Assembly: GCF_014831675.1 (NCBI RefSeq)
Contig: NZ_VJXY01000001.1
Coordinates: 551,324 to 615,323 of the forward strand
Length of the DNA stretch: 64,000 bases
Direction of reading: 5' to 3'
DNA from: Komarekiella delphini-convector SJRDD-AB1
Lineage (GTDB): Bacteria > Cyanobacteriota > Cyanobacteriia > Cyanobacteriales > Nostocaceae
Shown in pieces: positions 6,992-17,800 of the stretch (its first letter is position 1; each line of letters starts with the position of its first letter). The notes beneath the pieces are model-generated. The model had not been told where the DNA came from. It did not search any database and saw nothing but the letters and a program-made list of their open reading frames with translations. Made by a program: the position numbers and the translations under genes.

Positions 6992-8437
6992 ATGTCTAAC
7001 CTAATTCTGTTTTGGCATCGCCGTGATTTGCGTATTTCTGACAATACAGGACTGGCTGCGGCAAGACAGCAGAGTCCAAAAGTTGTGGGTGTTTTTTGCC
7101 TTGATCCGAATCTCCTGGAACGAGATGATGTTGCTCCGGTGAGAGTAACTTATATGATCGGCTGTTTGCAGAAATTACAGGAGCGATATGCCCAAGTGGG
7201 CAGCGAATTATTAATACTCCACGCCAATCCTGTGCAAGCGATACCAGCTTTAGCAGCGGCTTTGGGAGCCAAAGCTGTTTTTTGGAATTGGGATGTAGAA
7301 CCGTACTCGCAAGAACGCGATCGCACCATCATCAATGCCCTCAGTGAAAATGGCATTCAGTTTCTTGACCAAAACTGGGATCAGATTCTCCACTCTCCCG
7401 AAGAAATTCGTACAGGTTCCAACGGTCGTTACACAGTTTATACCCCCTTCTGGAAAAATTGGATTAGTAAACCGAAGGCGAATCCAGTCGAAACTCTGCA
7501 AAATGCTGAGGGTTTAACGGCACAAGAACAGGAAATTGCTAAACACGCAGGAGCGATCGCTCTACCCTCAGCCAAAGATTTAGGATTTATCTGGGATGAA
7601 GAATTGATTCTTTCACCAGGAGAAGCAGCCGCTCAAGCCAGACTAGAAGAATTTACTACAAGAGCAATTACTGAATATCAAGAACAGCGCAATTTTCCCG
7701 CAGTAGATGGGACATCGCAACTAAGCGCAGCTTTAAAATTTGGCGTCATTGGCATTCGTAATGTTTGGCAAGCCACTATAGAAGTGTTAGAAAATAGCCG
7801 CAGCGATGAAGCAGCAACCAATATCCGTACATGGCAACAAGAATTAGCTTGGCGGGAGTTTTATCAACACGCAATGTATAACTTCCCTGAATTGGCTGAT
7901 GGTGCTTACCGCGAAACCTTCAAAAGCTTCCCTTGGGAAACTAATGAAGAACATTTCCAAGCTTGGTGTGAAGGGAAAACCGGGTATCCCATCGTAGATG
8001 CAGCGATGCGCCAGATGAATGAAATCGGCTGGATGCACAACCGCTGTCGGATGATTGTCGCTAGTTTCTTGACCAAAGATTTGCTGATTAACCCCCAATT
8101 AGGGGAAAAATATTTTATGCAGCATCTCATTGACGGTGATTTATCTGCCAATAATGGCGGTTGGCAATGGAGTGCTTCTAGCGGGATGGATCCCAAACCT
8201 GTGCGGATTTTTAACCCAGCCAGCCAATCACAAAAGTTTGATCCAGAAGGTGAATATATCCGCCAATGGATTCCCGAATTGCGGTCTGTGGATACAGAAT
8301 ATTTGGTTACTGGTAAAATTTCACCTTTGGAACGCCATGCTGTTGGCTATCCTGACCCAATTGTCGATCATAAAATACAGCAGCAGCAGTTTAAACACCG
8401 TTATCAGCAGCAAAAAGCTTTTAGTGGTGCTGAGTAA
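6992..8437 (+). CDS. phr: Deoxyribodipyrimidine photolyase (class I CPD)
   Basis: This 481-residue enzyme repairs cyclobutane pyrimidine dimers using blue light and FAD. The N-terminal Rossmann antenna domain starts [14 protein letters not shown]. The helical FAD domain contains [39 protein letters not shown] and the strongly conserved [19 protein letters not shown] near residues 390-408. Length and motifs are complete. Cyanobacterial members usually carry an 8-HDF antenna, which I cannot verify here. It is transcribed divergently from the PEP-CTERM gene and is followed by repeat DNA. Confidence 0.95.
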   Translation: MSNLILFWHRRDLRISDNTGLAAARQQSPKVVGVFCLDPNLLERDDVAPVRVTYMIGCLQKLQERYAQVGSELLILHANPVQAIPALAAALGAKAVFWNWDVEPYSQERDRTIINALSENGIQFLDQNWDQILHSPEEIRTGSNGRYTVYTPFWKNWISKPKANPVETLQNAEGLTAQEQEIAKHAGAIALPSAKDLGFIWDEELILSPGEAAAQARLEEFTTRAITEYQEQRNFPAVDGTSQLSAALKFGVIGIRNVWQATIEVLENSRSDEAATNIRTWQQELAWREFYQHAMYNFPELADGAYRETFKSFPWETNEEHFQAWCEGKTGYPIVDAAMRQMNEIGWMHNRCRMIVASFLTKDLLINPQLGEKYFMQHLIDGDLSANNGGWQWSASSGMDPKPVRIFNPASQSQKFDPEGEYIRQWIPELRSVDTEYLVTGKISPLERHAVGYPDPIVDHKIQQQQFKHRYQQQKAFSGAE

Positions 8438-8458
8438 AGTCTAGGATTTTCCTCTTCA

Positions 8459-8739
8459 GCGATGCCTACGGCTGGCACGCCTACGCATTTGCTATTTCGG
8501 CGATGCCTACGGCTGGCTACGCCTACGCATTTGCTATTTCGGCGAGCGCATTTGCTATTTCAGCGAGCGCATTTGCTATTTCAGCGAGCGCATTTGCTAT
8601 TTCAGCGAGCGCATTTGCTATTTCAGTGACCGCATTTGCTATTTCAGTGACCGCATTTGCTATTTCAGCGATGCCTACGGCTGGCTACGCCTACGCATTT
8701 GCTATTTCAGTGACCGCATTTGCTATTTCGGCGATGCCT
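8459..8739. repeat. 21-bp tandem repeat block, ten CGCATTTGCTATTTC cores
   Basis: CGCATTTGCTATTTC occurs ten times. Most copies are spaced by 21 bp with AGCGAG or AGTGAC between them. Three copies are preceded by GCGATGCCTACGGCTGG, part of a common cyanobacterial GC-rich repeat. The period of 21 keeps one frame open (8503-8751, repeating Ala-Phe-Ala-Ile-Ser), but no ribosome site supports a gene. Confidence 0.85.
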
Positions 8740-8754
8740 CAAACAAATTAAGAC

Positions 8755-8880
8755 AAAGACCTTTAAGAGGTTTTACCACACAAAACCTGTCCTTGTTTGA
8801 GCTAGGGAAGGCTTGAACTTGAGTTTAAGGCAGGGAGAGGTTTGTCAAACTCACGTTTTGATAAGTCTGCGATGAGCTAC
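8755..8880. repeat. Interspersed repeat family A, copy 1
   Basis: AAGACCTTTAAGAGGTTTTA, then TTGAACTTGAGTTTAAGGCA and GGGAGAGGTTTGTCAAA match in order the repeat at 28975-29085. No coding capacity is seen. Confidence 0.6.
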
Positions 8881-9099
8881 GCTCCGCCGGAGGCGATCGC
8901 AGCAGTAAACGTTTTGTAGTGAATAGCAAAAAGTCCAAACTCAAAATCCTGCCAATTAAATCGTCTCAATCAATCTCTGTGTATTGTTTTCAGGCTTTGT
9001 AACTCATAAATTACACATATAGTCTTGTTTTTTATCCTGCTGCCACAAAAACTCCCAGTAAAACGGGAAAGACTAGACCTCCTGCATAAATGCTTAAAT

Positions 9100-9176
9100 T
9101 GTCATGTTGAGCGGAGCGAAACATCTGAGTGACTGAGTAAGATTCTTCCCTCCACTACGTTCTGGTCAGAATGACA
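9100..9176. repeat. Interspersed hairpin repeat (TGTCAT...ATGACA)
   Basis: The ends TGTCATGTTGA and TCAGAATGACA are inverted repeats with two mismatches. The interior (GCGGAGCGAAACATCTGAG, TTCTTCCCTCCACTACG) is typical of a spacer repeat in many cyanobacteria. The rest of the 8740-9342 spacer holds no gene. Confidence 0.6.
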
Positions 9177-9342
9177 CTAATAATTTTCGGACTTTTGCGA
9201 GAGGTTTACTGATTAGAGGGCTGTTAAACCAAGTTTGAGAGGTGAGCTTCTGATTAAGTTTAACGTTCTCTAATATTGAGTTTATTGGGTTGTGGCTTGT
9301 CAACGTTGTATTAAATGTTGTTCGCACAGGAGTATAAACAAG

Positions 9343-10095
9343 TTGCTAAAGCTTTCACAAGAATCTCCTCTATTTATTTTGTTGATTATTATTAGTTTCT
9401 TAATAGTAACTTTAGCTGCTTGGCTATCATCTAAACCATTTGTTATCAAACAATTTGGATTCAATGATATTATACAGCTACTCGCATTACCATTTTTTAT
9501 TTCTCTCTTGCTGGAGCGTTCTTTAGAAGTTTTTATAACTACTTGGCGAGGCCCAGCCGCAGAGCAATTAAATATCAGTGTTCAACAACAGAAGCTTTTA
9601 GTTCATGAACATAGAAACTTTCTAGAAACGCAACAAAAACAAAATCCACTGGCTGCTTTAGAATATAATCAAATTAATGAACTCCCTCCTGTAGGGATGA
9701 GTTTAGAGCAGCAAATTATCCAAAACTTTACTCAAAATCAAGAATTACCTAGCACAACCAAATTACAAATTGATAATTTAAATCACAAAATTCATGAGCT
9801 AACTGAAAAAGAACGCAAAAGAGTAGCTTATAAGTCTGATACACGAATAATTGCGTTATGGACATCCCTTTTATTTGGTCTTTTAATCAGTGCAATAGGT
9901 ATTCGCTCAATCGAGCCACTAGTGATTATTGATTCAGATAATACAATGCAAGTAATTCTTTTTCGTTGTTTAGATGCATTGTTAACGGGTGGTTTAATTG
10001 CTGGAGGTAGCGAGGGAATTCATAAGCTCATACAAGTTTTTATCGATTTTATGGAAGCTACATCCAAACAAATCAAAGGTAAGGGATTATCCTAG
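9343..10095 (+). CDS. Membrane protein of unknown function
   Basis: I do not recognise a family. The protein has two N-terminal hydrophobic segments (FILLIIISFLIVTLAAWL, IIQLLALPFFISLLL), then a polar, Gln-rich middle of about 100 residues likely to be coiled coil, then two more membrane segments (ALWTSLLFGLLISAIGI, LDALLTGGLIAGG). The frame opens with GTG at 9292. The only good ribosome site, AGGAG at 9328, points instead to TTG at 9343, giving about 250 residues. The extra N-terminus would be unusually Cys-rich (CQRCIKCCSH), which also argues against the longer form. Confidence 0.7.
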   Translation: MLKLSQESPLFILLIIISFLIVTLAAWLSSKPFVIKQFGFNDIIQLLALPFFISLLLERSLEVFITTWRGPAAEQLNISVQQQKLLVHEHRNFLETQQKQNPLAALEYNQINELPPVGMSLEQQIIQNFTQNQELPSTTKLQIDNLNHKIHELTEKERKRVAYKSDTRIIALWTSLLFGLLISAIGIRSIEPLVIIDSDNTMQVILFRCLDALLTGGLIAGGSEGIHKLIQVFIDFMEATSKQIKGKGLS

Positions 10096-10178
10096 CCACT
10101 ACCACCCGTTTTATTTTCATAGAAGTCTATTATCTAACGCCAGCCCTTTCAAGAGCTAAATTAAAAAGATGTATTTTT

Positions 10179-10246
10179 CTTAGTGTTTTAGTGTCTTTGT
10201 GTTTCAAAAGTCAAATTTTTCACCACAAAGCCACAAGGACACAAAG
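10179..10246. repeat. Inverted repeat of CACAAAGACAC-type units
   Basis: CTTAGTGTTTTAGTGTCTTT and its imperfect complement CACAAAGCCACAAGGACACA flank an AT-rich loop. A related hairpin lies at 51623-51683. It occupies most of the informative part of the 10096-10480 spacer; the rest shows nothing. Confidence 0.6.
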
Positions 10247-10480
10247 GTGAAAAGCCCACAATTGGGCAAAATTTTCTGGGATTTTTACTCACTTTGAAAA
10301 GGCTAATTACAAAAACCATTCCTGATTACTTGTCAAGGTCAATAGCGTAAAATCAGCAACTAAACTACTTAGCGCTCAAAAAAATTAACATGAGTCAGTT
10401 AAATAAGTGACACAGATAGAGTCAAAATATACTTTAATTAAACCAAATTATTTAAGTATATACTTATACAACTGTGGCTT

Positions 10481-13400
10481 ATGTCATCGCCCCTTGAGCG
10501 CCCGCTGAAAATTGAAGTTAATCTGCCATCATCCCATCCTCGGTTATTAAAAGGACTGGATATGTGGTTGCGCTTGGGTTTGATATCTGACACCCAAGTT
10601 AGGCAGCTATGCCGAGAGTATCTCGTCTGCGAGGTGATATTACAACCTCTAGCTCAACCCGCAACTTCCGATCCTGTGCCGCATTTGCCTGTAACAGTTT
10701 TAGAATCTCATAACCGCAAAAAGCCGCGCCAAAAGGTAGTAGCTACCAGCTTTATCAGCACTATGTTGCAGTCACTAGGGGCAGAGTTGAGTGTCCGGTG
10801 GCTACTGTTTTTAGGAGTATTCCTAGTAGTGTTGTCTTCTGGCGTACTGGCTGCTAGTCAGTGGGAGAGATTTCCCGCTTCTGGACAGTACGGGGTTTTG
10901 TTGGCTTATACCTTGAGTTTTTGGGGCTTAAGCTTCTGGGCAACTAAACAAAGTAACCTCAGATTAACGGCTCAGACATTGCTGATTGTTACTCTTTTAC
11001 TAGTGCCAGTAAATTTTTGGGCAATGGATAGCTTCCAGTTGTGGCAAAATCCTTTGGATTGGATTGTAGTTGCGATCGCCTGGCCGCTTCTCACAGCTAT
11101 TACTGTTTTAGTTTGGAATAATCGAACTATTTTTCCTAATTTACATAGTGGCTATTTACCTTTAATTAATATTCTGGGACTAAGTTATCTACATTGGGGT
11201 TGGAAATTCCCAGGATTTCCCTTAATTGCCGTTTACTTGGCAATGATCGGCACAGCTATTATTACGGTTTATCAAAATCGCTACCCTCAGCATCACCCGC
11301 TAATCAGTAGGGAGCATAACAATAGACTTGGAATTTCTTCACCCGCTTTAGTAGTAATTTATGCTTTGGTAGTCCTGCTAGTGCGAGCAATTTTTGTTGT
11401 TCGATTAGATGTCACTCAGTTAGGGTTAGCCATTGGTGTTTGCGGCTGGCTAGTCACTTGGTTAGCAGAGCAAGGAGGCAGAGGGGCAGGGGAGCAGGGG
11501 AGCAGGGGAGCAGGGGAGAAAGAATTGCTTTCTACTTCTCCTGTGCCCCTCTACCCTTTACTCTGGGAAAAACTCGGCGGAATCTTACTGTTGCTGGGTT
11601 GGCTCGTTTCAGTAATACCTTATCCGTGGCAAGCAATAGCTGTATGTGGTTTGGGTTTGTGGTTTGAGGGAAGCCGTTTACGGCGGTACAGTTTAAAGGC
11701 TGATTTAGCGGCGATTTTTGTCATCGGCTTACAGACTATTTGGCTGGGTTGGCGGTTAGTACCTTCTGGACTACAGCAATGGGCGATCGCAACTAGCACG
11801 TATCTCACCAATGCTCAAAATGAACCTTGGGCGTTACTGGGTGTAGCTTTATTTCCCTACATAATTTTGATGGTGGTGCTCAATGAGAGCCTGTATCGCA
11901 TTAATAAGCAAGAATTAGCTAAATTTGGCGAACTGTTAGCGCTGTTATTTGGCGCTTTTTTAACAACGCTCGCCTTAGCAAATCCCGCATTGCGATCGCT
12001 AAATCTACTACTTTCCACCGCCACTCTCGTCATCATCACCAAACGCCGCTCCCCTCCTCCCTCCCTCGTATACCTAACTCACATCATGGGAGTGCTGACA
12101 TTTTGCTCTACCATCAATTGGCTTGTGCCAACTCTCAGTAAAGAAGCTTGGGCAAGCATTTTATTAGCTGTAATGGTGGCAGAATGGGGATTTAGCCTTG
12201 GCAATGGATTATGGCGACGCAGTGCTTGGTACATCGGTTTAGGGCTAGCTGCCGTTAGTTTTATTCTCTTGTGGGTAAATGCTAGCTCATCTTGGTATGG
12301 TGTAGCTGATAGCCAAGATCGTTGGGGAATCATTTGGCTAGCTACGCCTTTAGCTCTCACTGGCGTTGCCAATCGCACAACTACAGAGCGTCGTCCTATA
12401 AACAGTTACTTGAGCATTTTGGCTGTAGGCGTCGCCCAGTTACTTACTTTGCAGCTACCAGGAAGTAGATTAATCGGTTTGGCTGTGGGTACGGGGCTAA
12501 TGTTCACGAATACTCGCTATTTGCGAAACCAAGCAGCGGCGTTAATCACAATAGGTTTTGGGCTGAGTTTCATCGGGGCGCTGTTGTGGACAGGTTTGCC
12601 TGGTTTTTCTCGCTTGGCGCTAGCAGGTTGGTTTATCGTGGGGGCGATCGCAACTCTAAGCTTATGGCTATCACGTACAGTACTATTGCTACGAGGTAAC
12701 GAATTAGCAAATATCTATGCAACAGCAAGTAATAAATGGGCGATCGCCTTGTGTAGCTTTGAGTTATTAATGCTGACGTTGCACTCCGTGCTAGTTTACC
12801 AGGGGATTGTCTCGCCAGGATTTCTGTACTTTACTGCCACTGCCATAACCTTAGGAGCGATCGCTTATCGCAGTTGGCGAGAACCAACAGATTGGGCATT
12901 TTATGCCATTGGTTGGTGTCTGGAATTGTTAATTGCTGAAGTGCTGGGATTTGGGGAATATTCAACTCAGAGAATTGCCATCGCTAACATTGCCTTGGGT
13001 TTGATTGCTCAACTTTTAGGAGAGTGGTGGCGGCGACGACATCAATTAGAAAGACTTCCTAGCAGGTTTCATATTCTGCCACTTATCTATGGTGCATTTA
13101 GTGTATTGCTGCGTTTAGATACCTTTACCAACTGGACAGGCTTGTGTTCCTTGGGTGTAGCTTTAGTCGTGATTGGTGTAGGACGACGCCGCGAGAACTT
13201 CAAACCGCTACTTTACTTAGGAATCATTGGCGTATCAATTTCTGCCTATGAACTTTTGCTCTACCAGATGTTACAAGCCAGAGGAGGAGCATTAGGTGAT
13301 GGATTAATTGCTATGTCTGCTCTTGGCACTGGCATCATGTATGCTTATCGCATCCTTTCCCCTTGGCTTGTAGCCTACTTACGCCTGACTTCGCAAGAAC

Positions 13401-14506
13401 TCAAAAGAATTGCTCATATTCACTGGGCTTGGAGTAGCTTTTTATTGATGGCTGCCATTCCTACTCCCATTGAAGTTAACCGTTTGGTGGGATTGGCAAC
13501 CGGGGCATTTTTGATTCGATATGCCATCTTTCAGGGACGGCGATCGCGCATTGTACAGCAGTTACTACAACTAAGGGAACCCTCAGAAATTCCGAAAGTT
13601 GGAAGCAGCCAATCCTCGGACTTATTTGCACAACATACTGCCTTACTTATTAACGAAATTCCCCTCTACAAGTTGGGAGGAATAACGATAGCAGAAATGT
13701 GGGTTTACCTCGGTTTATTAGAGGTAGCTGGCATGAGAATTTACTGGCGGGAGACAGCAGTAGGACAATTTTTGACTGGGCCGCTAATTCCTTGGAATGG
13801 TGCGATCGCTTGTGTGGTAGCTTATTTTCTGTACATTCTGCCTTGGGAAAATTGGGGTTGGTCTAAAAGACCTTGGCAACAAGCTGCATACATTGTGCCA
13901 TTGATAATTTTATGGGAAACCAAACTGCGAGTTTACCCAATCTCCATACTAATTGCCGCTGGATTCTACATCTTCCTGGCAATATTCGGTAAAAACATTC
14001 GTTTTACTTATATTAGTGCGGCATTAGTTGATTGGGCACTTTACCGCTGGTTTTATCACTTAAATCTCACTGATCCTTTGTGGTATGTAACACCAATTGG
14101 GTTATCACTGCTTTATGTTGCTCAAATAGATCCCCAGTTGAGACTACCAGAATATAAAATAGCTCGTCATAGCTTTCGATTATTAGGTAGTGGTGTAATT
14201 TGTGGATGGGCAATTTTATTTCATCAAGACACAGCCTGGATACCTGGAATTTTCAGCCTCATCGCCATTTTTGCCGGCTTAGCTTTGCGAGTACGGGCTT
14301 TTCTCTACATTGGCACAGCCACGTTTTTAATCACTAGTATCTATCAATCAGTGATTTTAAGCTGGCGCTACCCTTTTATGAAATGGGTTGTTGGCTTGCT
14401 AGTAGGTATCGCATTGATTTCAATTGCAGCCAACTTTGAAACCCGTCGCGCTCAACTAACTGCCCTAATTCGCAACGCTATTGATGAATTTCAGTCCTGG
14501 GAATAG
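10481..14506 (+). CDS. Giant multi-span membrane protein, DUF2157 type
   Basis: The 1341-residue protein has a soluble N-terminus (about 100 residues, including GLDMWLRLGLISDTQVRQLC, typical of DUF2157) followed by roughly 30 hydrophobic segments separated by short loops. No catalytic motif is visible and the function is unknown. Residues about 331-358 are a low-complexity stretch (GGRGAGEQGSRGAGEKE) encoded by a purine-rich repeat at 11469-11556. That repeat folds back on its own end (AGAGGGGCAGGGG with CCTGTGCCCCTCT), and it looks inserted in frame into a cytoplasmic or periplasmic loop. The gene stands alone between repeat-rich spacers. Confidence 0.85.
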   Translation: MSSPLERPLKIEVNLPSSHPRLLKGLDMWLRLGLISDTQVRQLCREYLVCEVILQPLAQPATSDPVPHLPVTVLESHNRKKPRQKVVATSFISTMLQSLGAELSVRWLLFLGVFLVVLSSGVLAASQWERFPASGQYGVLLAYTLSFWGLSFWATKQSNLRLTAQTLLIVTLLLVPVNFWAMDSFQLWQNPLDWIVVAIAWPLLTAITVLVWNNRTIFPNLHSGYLPLINILGLSYLHWGWKFPGFPLIAVYLAMIGTAIITVYQNRYPQHHPLISREHNNRLGISSPALVVIYALVVLLVRAIFVVRLDVTQLGLAIGVCGWLVTWLAEQGGRGAGEQGSRGAGEKELLSTSPVPLYPLLWEKLGGILLLLGWLVSVIPYPWQAIAVCGLGLWFEGSRLRRYSLKADLAAIFVIGLQTIWLGWRLVPSGLQQWAIATSTYLTNAQNEPWALLGVALFPYIILMVVLNESLYRINKQELAKFGELLALLFGAFLTTLALANPALRSLNLLLSTATLVIITKRRSPPPSLVYLTHIMGVLTFCSTINWLVPTLSKEAWASILLAVMVAEWGFSLGNGLWRRSAWYIGLGLAAVSFILLWVNASSSWYGVADSQDRWGIIWLATPLALTGVANRTTTERRPINSYLSILAVGVAQLLTLQLPGSRLIGLAVGTGLMFTNTRYLRNQAAALITIGFGLSFIGALLWTGLPGFSRLALAGWFIVGAIATLSLWLSRTVLLLRGNELANIYATASNKWAIALCSFELLMLTLHSVLVYQGIVSPGFLYFTATAITLGAIAYRSWREPTDWAFYAIGWCLELLIAEVLGFGEYSTQRIAIANIALGLIAQLLGEWWRRRHQLERLPSRFHILPLIYGAFSVLLRLDTFTNWTGLCSLGVALVVIGVGRRRENFKPLLYLGIIGVSISAYELLLYQMLQARGGALGDGLIAMSALGTGIMYAYRILSPWLVAYLRLTSQELKRIAHIHWAWSSFLLMAAIPTPIEVNRLVGLATGAFLIRYAIFQGRRSRIVQQLLQLREPSEIPKVGSSQSSDLFAQHTALLINEIPLYKLGGITIAEMWVYLGLLEVAGMRIYWRETAVGQFLTGPLIPWNGAIACVVAYFLYILPWENWGWSKRPWQQAAYIVPLIILWETKLRVYPISILIAAGFYIFLAIFGKNIRFTYISAALVDWALYRWFYHLNLTDPLWYVTPIGLSLLYVAQIDPQLRLPEYKIARHSFRLLGSGVICGWAILFHQDTAWIPGIFSLIAIFAGLALRVRAFLYIGTATFLITSIYQSVILSWRYPFMKWVVGLLVGIALISIAANFETRRAQLTALIRNAIDEFQSWE
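11469..11556. repeat. Purine-rich repeat inserted in the DUF2157 gene
   Basis: Four AGGGGAGC-type units are followed by a pyrimidine-rich complement (CTTCTCCTGTGCCCCTCT). The same GGGGAGCAGGGG vocabulary forms a spacer repeat at 20630-20783, which marks this as an intruder in coding sequence. Confidence 0.75.
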
Positions 14507-14551
14507 GAAATATTAGACCTGCCTTGAAAATAGGGGCTGGGGACTGGGAAC

Positions 14552-14715
14552 CTACGGTGTACACACAAGTCTTTGAGAATGGCCTCACAAGCTTTTTATC
14601 CCCCCAACCCCCCTTTCCAAGGGGGGCAAAAACTTCTCAAAGTCCTCCTTTTTAAGGAGGATTTAGGAGGATCTACACAATTTTGGTTTGGTACAGAGAT
14701 GTGTGTACACCGTAG
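14552..14715. mobile_element. MITE-like element with perfect 16-bp terminal inverted repeats
   Basis: CTACGGTGTACACACA (14552-14567) and TGTGTGTACACCGTAG (14700-14715) are exact complements. The 132-bp interior holds two further inverted stacks (CCCCCCTTTCCAAGGGGGG; TCCTCCTTTTTAAGGAGGA). There is no coding frame. It fills most of the spacer between the DUF2157 gene and the sensor kinase. Confidence 0.7.
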
Positions 14716-14821
14716 CCTTACTAAGGAGAGGGGCTGGGGGTGAGGTTTTGATATGTACCTCATCCACCTGGGAATCGCTATAGTCTATACAATAAATTAA
14801 GTACGAAACCTTTGATAATAC

Positions 14822-14829
14822 CAGGAGGT
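14822..14829 (+). promoter_or_regulatory. Strong Shine-Dalgarno for the sensor kinase
   Basis: CAGGAGGTGACTT precedes the ATG at 14835, an almost full anti-Shine-Dalgarno match that fixes the start. Confidence 0.7.
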
Positions 14830-14834
14830 GACTT

Positions 14835-17800
14835 ATGCAGAGTGTAAATCGCTCCTGGCAGCTAAAAAACTACGGTATTGCTGTACTCGCCAGCGCTTTA
14901 GCACTGTTATTTTCCCTACTGATATCGCCACTGCTGGAGAACTTTACTTTCTCAGCATTTTTTGCAGCGGTGGTGTTGAGTTCATGGTACGGTAATCGTG
15001 GCTCAGGTCTGCTGGCAACCTTTCTTAGTACCTTGGCTGTTGCTTACTTCTTTTTACAGCCCATCTATTCACTGTCTACAGTGACACTGGATAGTATCAT
15101 CCGCTTGGGGTTATTTACTGTTGTCTCTCTGCTAACCACAGAGTTAAATGCTGCTTGGAGAAAGGCAGAATTAAAGCTACGAGAAAGCGAAAGTCGCTAT
15201 CGAGAAATGATCGAGGCGGTGCAAGACTATGCCATTTATAGATTAGACCCAGAGGGGCGAATTGTCACCTGGAATACTGGGGCAGAACGCATTAAAGGTT
15301 ACACAACTAAAGAAATTTTAGGTCAGCATTTCTCCCGCTTCTACACAGCCAGTGACTTAGAGCGAGGTCATCCTACCCAATCCCTTCAGATAGCTGCATC
15401 CCAAGGAAAGTTTGCCGAAGAAGGTTGGCGAGTCCGCAAAGATGGCTCGCAGTTCTGGGCGAGTGTTTTGCTAACAGTTATCCAAGATAAGCAAAAAAAG
15501 CTACGCGGCTTCTCTAATTTTGTACGTGATATAACAGAGCGCAAAAGAGCCGAAGAGGAACTGCAAAAGCGATCGCAACAACAAGAAGCGATCGCTCAGT
15601 TGGGTCAATTGGCACTCTCTGGCATCAGTCTGATGGCGTTAATGAATGAAACTGTAACCCTGGTAGCTCAAACTCTAAACGCAGAATACTGCAAAGTATT
15701 AGAGCTATTACCACAGGATGTGCTGTTATTAAGGGCAGGTATAGGATGGGAAGCTGAATTAATAGGTCATGCCACAGTTAGCACAGGTAGTGATTCTCAA
15801 GCAGGTTATACCTTGCTTTCCACTCAGCCTGTTGTGGTGACAGACATTAACACAGAGACGCGGTTCCGTGGTTCTCCCTTGCTGTACAACCACGGAATTA
15901 TCAGCGGTATCAGCGTGATTATTAATGGACATCAGCCACCCTGGGGCGTTTTGGGTGTTCACACCATCCATCAACGAACCTTTACCCAAAATGATATTAA
16001 TTTCTTGCAAGCCGTTGCCAATATCCTGGCTGATGCAATCAATACTGAAGAGTCAGCGCAAGCATTACAGCAAAGTTATAGCTTGCTGCAAAGTGTCATT
16101 GAAGGCACAAATGATGCCGTATTTGTCAAAGACTTCCAGGGGCGCTACAAACTGATTAATACTACAACAGCGCGAATTTTGGGTAGAACCAAAGACGAAA
16201 TTCTTGGCAAAGATGACACTGAGTTACTTACGGCTGACTTTGCGACTGTTATTAGAGAAACAGATCGCCGTATTATGACCACAGGAAAGGCAGAGGTTAT
16301 TGAAGAAATGTTGATAGAAGCGGGTAGCCTGCATACTTTCCTATCTACTAAAGATCCCTACCGGGACGCACAGGGAAACATCATCGGCATAATTGCCATA
16401 TCACGAGACATCACAGAGCGCAAGCAGGCTGAAGCAGCATTGTTCCGCTCGAATCAGCGTTTGGAAACCTTGCAAGCAATCGACCGGGCCATCTTAATGG
16501 CAGAGTCACCAGCGCAAATTGCCCAAGCCGCCCTCGAACGCTTGAGTAGTATTATTACTTGCCAACACGCTGCTGTTATTTTGTTTAACTTCAACACAGG
16601 TGAAGCCCAAATCCTGGCGGGGCAAATTGCTCTTAATCTTCCTGGATCTGTGATACCGATTACTGATTTAGTACCAGTAGAAATGGTTAGGTATCGAGAA
16701 CCTACCTTATATATAGAAGATATTGCTACCTCAAGCATTCGCACACCCGCCCTAGAGCGTCAAATGGTCACAGGCTCTCGAAGTTTTCTGACGGTAGCGT
16801 TGCTAGTTGAAGGCAATTTGATCGGAGACTTGACTCTATTTGCCAACGAACCTGCGGCTTTTAATTCAGAATACCAGACGATCGCCACCGAAATCGCCAA
16901 TCAATTGGCGATCGCTATCCAGCAATCCCGACTGCGAGAACAATTACAAAACTATGCCAATGAATTAGAGCAACGAGTCGCAGACCGAACAGCTGCCCTT
17001 GTGGAAGCCAACAATGAACTCGAAACCTTCGGCTATTCTGTCTCTCACGACTTACGCGCCCCTCTGCGATCAATGCAAGGCTTAGCCCAAGCACTACAAG
17101 AGGACTACAGTCATCAATTAGATAGTGATGGACAAGAGTATATCGAGCGGATTGCTGGCTCGGCAGAGCGGATGGATGGGCTAATTCAAGACTTGCTCGA
17201 CTATTCACGCCTGAGTCAGACTGAAATTAACCTCCGTGTACTAAATTTGACAGAAATTGTCACAGAAGCCCAAAATCAACTAGAAGCAGAATTGCGATCG
17301 CGCCAAGCTCAAGTAACTGTAGAACAACCACTTCCAGAAGTTATGGCTCACCGCACAACTTTAATCCAAGTGATTGTTAACCTGCTAAGTAATGCTATCA
17401 AATTTGTCCCCCCTAGTCGGCAACCCCAAATTCGGGTACGAGCAGAAGTCATAGGAGCAGGGGGAGCAGGGGGAGCAGGGGAGCAGGGGAGCAGAGAAGA
17501 CAAAGGGAATCTAAATAAAACATTTTCTACTACTTCCACTACTCAGCACGGGCTAAACCATAGCTATCCGCTAACAGGACTCAGGACTCAGCACTCAGCA
17601 CTCAGTACTCAGGACTCAGCACGGGCTAAACGCCCCGCTACCGCTAACAGCACTCAGGACTCAGCACTCCCACGAGTTCGCCTCTGGGTAGAAGATAACG
17701 GCATTGGCATTGCACCAGAGCATCAGCAGCGAATTTTCAACGTATTTGAAAGGCTACATGGTGAAGAGAGCTATCCTGGTTCTGGCATTGGCTTAGCCAT

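Noticed and set aside
8459-8739. CRISPR array
   Set aside because: The units are contiguous tandem repeats with near-constant sequence between cores; there are no unique spacers and no cas genes.
8503-8751. Repeat protein of Ala-Phe-Ala-Ile-Ser units
   Set aside because: It is an open frame produced by a 21-bp tandem repeat; no ribosome site and no conserved non-repeat part.
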